Shown in pieces: positions 6,844 to 8,997 of a stretch of DNA of 8,997 nt; positions within the stretch are counted from its first letter, which is position 1, and each line of letters begins with the position of its first letter. Both the position numbers and the translations under genes were made by a program. The notes under the pieces are model-generated. The model ran no database searches. It was given only the letters and a program-made list of their open reading frames with translations, and was not told the origin of the DNA. Origin of the DNA: CAYUYM01 sp964449305 (GTDB taxonomy: Bacteria; Bacteroidota; Ignavibacteria; SZUA-365; CAYQST01); the NCBI GenBank assembly GCA_964449305.1, contig CAYUYM010000137.1:1-8997 (forward strand), given 5' to 3'.

Positions 6844-7947
6844 ATGTCGGATCGTCATGCGACATTCATGAAGGAGGCGCTTCGCCTCGCCGCACGCGGA
6901 GGTACCGCCGTCCGACCAAACCCGCTCGTGGGATGCATTGTCGTCCGGGATGGACAGATCGTCGGGCGTGGATGGCATCGGAGGCACGGCGGCGCCCATG
7001 CCGAGGTCAACGCCCTCCAGCAGGCGGGGGAGAAGGCGCACGGTGCCACGGTGTATGTGACACTCGAGCCGTGCAACCACCATGGGCACACACCGCCATG
7101 CACAGCTGCGCTCATCCAAGCCGGTGTGGCGGAGGTGGTGATCGCCATGCGCGATCCCAATCCGCATGTGGCTGGGGGAGGGTGTTCTGCGCTCCAACAC
7201 CATGGCATCACCTGCACCACCGGAATCTGTGAAGCAGAAGCACGCGCTCTGAACCGCGTCTTCCTGATGAACGTGCTGCATGAACGCCCCTTCGTGACGC
7301 TGAAGGTTGCACAAACGCTGGACGGGTTCATCATCCCGTCCCGGGGACGAGAGCGCTGGATCACGGGCGGGGAGGCCATCCGGGATGTCCACCGTCTCCG
7401 CAGTCTCAACGACGGCATCCTTGTGGGGGCAGGCACGGTGCGCGTCGACAATCCACGCCTTGATGTACGTCACGGCTTCACGGGCAGTCCACATCGCATC
7501 GTTCTGTCTGCCGGCATGTCGCTTCCCCCCAGCGCCAGGCTCCTCTCTCCCGATGCCACGGTTCCCACATGGATCATCACAGGCCGACGGGCCCTCGAAG
7601 AGCGCAGGGATCTGGTTGCGGCCCTTGCATCCCGCGGAGTGGAATTCGATGCATGTGCCGTGGATTCCCAAGGGAAGGTCCGTATCAGACCGATGCTGGA
7701 GCATCTATATCGGAAGGGGATTGGTACATTGCTGGTCGAGGGGGGGGCGGAGGTGTTCTCCGCGTTTCTCAGGGCACGCATGGTGGATCAGCTCGATGTG
7801 TACATCGCCCCGAAGGTGTTGGGACGTGGCACTCCGGCATTTGCGCACATTCCGGTGCGCACACTGACGACGGCGGAGCAATTCCTGATCGCATCGACCC
7901 GACAATGCGGGAGCGACATGCACCTTGTTCTACATCCCAGGAGCTGA
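6844..7947 (+). CDS. ribD: Bifunctional riboflavin deaminase/reductase RibD
   Basis: Carries out the second and third steps of riboflavin synthesis: deamination of the diaminopyrimidinone 5'-phosphate made from GTP, then NADPH-dependent reduction of the ribose to ribityl. The 367-residue protein has an N-terminal zinc deaminase domain with PNPLVG (25-30), HAEVNAL (52-58; His52 zinc ligand, Glu54 catalytic) and PCNHHGHTPPC (76-86; Cys77 and Cys86 zinc ligands), followed by RDPNPHVAGGG (103-113). The reductase domain shows KVAQTLDG (154-161), RWITG, DGILVGAGTVRVDNPRL (190-206) and LLVEGGAEV (296-304). Both activities look intact. The start is ATG 6844; an in-frame GTG at 6838 is the alternative. 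The gap to the glycosidase gene is 6 bases, so no FMN riboswitch can sit directly in front. A run of eight G lies at 7740-7747. Confidence 0.95.
   Translation: MSDRHATFMKEALRLAARGGTAVRPNPLVGCIVVRDGQIVGRGWHRRHGGAHAEVNALQQAGEKAHGATVYVTLEPCNHHGHTPPCTAALIQAGVAEVVIAMRDPNPHVAGGGCSALQHHGITCTTGICEAEARALNRVFLMNVLHERPFVTLKVAQTLDGFIIPSRGRERWITGGEAIRDVHRLRSLNDGILVGAGTVRVDNPRLDVRHGFTGSPHRIVLSAGMSLPPSARLLSPDATVPTWIITGRRALEERRDLVAALASRGVEFDACAVDSQGKVRIRPMLEHLYRKGIGTLLVEGGAEVFSAFLRARMVDQLDVYIAPKVLGRGTPAFAHIPVRTLTTAEQFLIASTRQCGSDMHLVLHPRS
7939..7943 (+). promoter_or_regulatory. Shine-Dalgarno site of ribE
   Basis: AGGAG at 7939-7943, within the last codons of ribD and 5 bases before ATG 7949. It fixes the ribE start at the family's MFTGIIE N-terminus rather than at a codon 8 residues upstream in the same open frame. 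Confidence 0.8.
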
Positions 7948-7948
7948 C

Positions 7949-8593
7949 ATGTTCACCGGAATCATTGAACACGTGGGCCGCGTTGTCTCCGTGGAACGCC
8001 TGGGACAGGGCAGGCGCCTGGTGATCTCGAGTCACGTTGTGACAAACGATCTGTCCATCGGCGATTCTGTTGCGGTGAACGGCTGCTGCCTGACCGTCAC
8101 CAGCATCGCCACGCCGGAATTCGTTCTCGATGTGGTGGAGGAAACCGTGCGAAAGACGACGCTCGCCACGCTTGCATCCGGTGGGCTCGTGAACCTCGAG
8201 CGGGCCATGCCTGCCACGGGCCGCTTCGGTGGACACGTGGTACAGGGACATGTGGATTGTGTCAGCCGTGTGCTGGCGATGGAGACGCTTCCGGCCAGTC
8301 GGCTGTTGGAACTCGCCCTGGAGCCCATCCATGCGGGCAACGTGGTGGAAGTGGGAAGCATCGCCATCGACGGCGTGAGCCTCACCGTGGCGCGGAAAAA
8401 GGCCGCCTCCATCGTGATCTCCGTCATTCCGCACACACTGCAGGTGACGACACTTGGGGCCTTCCGGCCGGGCACCATCGTCAATCTGGAGTTCGACATA
8501 CTCGGCAAATACGTTCAAGAAGCCCTGAAACACCAGAATGCCCAGGATGCCGTGGGTGACATCAGTGAGAAACTTGCCGGCTGGGGGTACTAG
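7949..8593 (+). CDS. ribE: Riboflavin synthase, alpha subunit
   Basis: Final enzyme of riboflavin synthesis: two molecules of 6,7-dimethyl-8-ribityllumazine exchange a four-carbon unit to give riboflavin and the pyrimidine product. The 214-residue protein is of normal length, starts with the invariant MFTGIIEHVG and has the two tandem lumazine-binding barrels: the first (1 to about 95) with SVAVNGCCLTV (40-50), the second (about 96-195) with GRFGGHVVQGHVD (91-103) and AIDGVSLTV (139-147). The symbol ribE follows Bacteroidota-style usage; E. coli calls this gene ribC. Only one base separates it from ribD, so the two are co-translated neighbours in the same pathway. ribBA and ribH, also required, are not in the window. 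The TAG stop overlaps the stop codon of the opposing glycosyltransferase gene. Confidence 0.95.
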   Translation: MFTGIIEHVGRVVSVERLGQGRRLVISSHVVTNDLSIGDSVAVNGCCLTVTSIATPEFVLDVVEETVRKTTLATLASGGLVNLERAMPATGRFGGHVVQGHVDCVSRVLAMETLPASRLLELALEPIHAGNVVEVGSIAIDGVSLTVARKKAASIVISVIPHTLQVTTLGAFRPGTIVNLEFDILGKYVQEALKHQNAQDAVGDISEKLAGWGY

Positions 8594-8997
8594 AGTTTCT
8601 TGTCCGTCAGCCAGGGTTTGGTTGTCCAGTGCTCGACCGTCCGCAGGAGGCAGGATTCCGTTTCATCGGCAGCACGTTCCCAGTTGAACCTCCCCGCCCA
8701 TTCCAAGGCACCCGCACGGAGGGTGTTGCGATATTCCACGTCGGAGAGCAGCCGGCGCATTTTTGCGACGAGGTCGTCGATGTCACCATGCTCATAGAGC
8801 AGCCCAGTGGTTCCGTCGACCACTGAGTCACGCAAACCCTGGACATTGGCCGCAACGACGGGTGCACCGCAGGCATTCGATTCCACGACAGTGAGGCCCC
8901 AACCCTCCTTCGATGAGGTGTTGACCACGAAGTTCATCCGCTGCAACAGGGGAGCCTTGATTTCCTCGTCGATGAATCCATGGAAGACGACCCGATG
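8590..8997 (-). CDS. C-terminal part of a GT4-type glycosyltransferase (partial)
   Basis: On the - strand, 135 codons run from the window edge to a TAG at 8592-8590; the N-terminus is outside. The visible part is the nucleotide-sugar-binding half of a GT-B fold, family 4-like glycosyltransferase: RVVFHGFIDEE, LLQRMNFVVNTSSKEGWGLT, then VVESNACGAPVVAANVQGLRD and VVDGTTGLLYEHGDIDDL. The EGWGLTVVE stretch (about 8881-8907) is the EX7E motif whose glutamates contact the donor sugar nucleotide. Such enzymes build lipopolysaccharide, exopolysaccharide or glycolipids at the inner face of the cytoplasmic membrane; sugar and acceptor cannot be told. The first in-frame start codons inside the window (TTG 8946, ATG nearby) are internal and should not be used as the gene start. 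It converges on ribE with a 4-base overlap. Confidence 0.88.
   Translation of the reverse strand, partial: HRVVFHGFIDEEIKAPLLQRMNFVVNTSSKEGWGLTVVESNACGAPVVAANVQGLRDSVVDGTTGLLYEHGDIDDLVAKMRRLLSDVEYRNTLRAGALEWAGRFNWERAADETESCLLRTVEHWTTKPWLTDKKL

Noticed and set aside
6730..7704. Open frame on the - strand opposite ribD (324 codons)
   Set aside because: It runs across the ribD start and the glycosidase end, has no recognisable domain, and lies against two convincing genes.
8050..8110. NGCCLTV instead of the frequent NGVCLTV in riboflavin synthase
   Set aside because: The same NGCC form occurs in the E. coli enzyme, so it is ordinary variation.
8580..8620. Possible terminator after ribE
   Set aside because: The gene overlaps the opposing gene, and I could not find a stable stem followed by a T run there.

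Overview
This is a compact bacterial chromosome segment. It carries the end of an outer-membrane receptor gene, then eight closely packed genes on the + strand, and the end of a glycosyltransferase gene on the - strand. No mobile element, CRISPR array, tRNA or rRNA gene was seen, and no gene-free stretch longer than about 50 bases exists.

Organism: the DNA is visibly GC-rich (by eye about 60%, not computed). The partial receptor has the closing strands of a TonB-dependent-receptor-like beta-barrel ending in Phe, so the cell has an outer membrane. The proteins resemble Bacteroidota/Chlorobi-type sequences (a short XseA of 398 residues, and a PhoB/PhoR-like pair), while several genes have clear Shine-Dalgarno motifs, which classical Bacteroidia usually lack. 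A Chlorobi-, Ignavibacteria- or Kapabacteria-like lineage is a reasonable guess, not a demonstrated assignment.

Layout: 1-248 receptor C-terminus; 252-1448 xseA and 1445-1693 xseB (exonuclease VII); 1690-1749 a possible 19-codon linker ORF; 1742-3691 dxs (first step of the MEP isoprenoid pathway); 3669-4361 an OmpR/PhoB-type response regulator; 4358-5419 a PhoR-like histidine kinase with two membrane helices and a tiny extracytoplasmic loop; 5416-6837 an exported phosphodiester glycosidase (NAGPA-like) domain protein with a very basic linker; 6844-7947 ribD and 7949-8593 ribE (riboflavin synthesis); 8590-8997 (-) C-terminus of a GT4-type glycosyltransferase, converging on ribE with the stop codons overlapping.

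How they fit: junctions on the + strand run from a 23-base overlap to a 48-base gap, so 252-8593 is probably one transcription unit or a few nested ones. The start of transcription is probably upstream, possibly outside the window. Most genes are housekeeping (DNA repair, isoprenoid precursors, flavin). The part least explained by housekeeping is the middle block: a two-component pair coupled by a 4-base overlap to an exported glycosidase, which suggests a cell-envelope sensing and remodelling function. That functional link is inference from gene arrangement.
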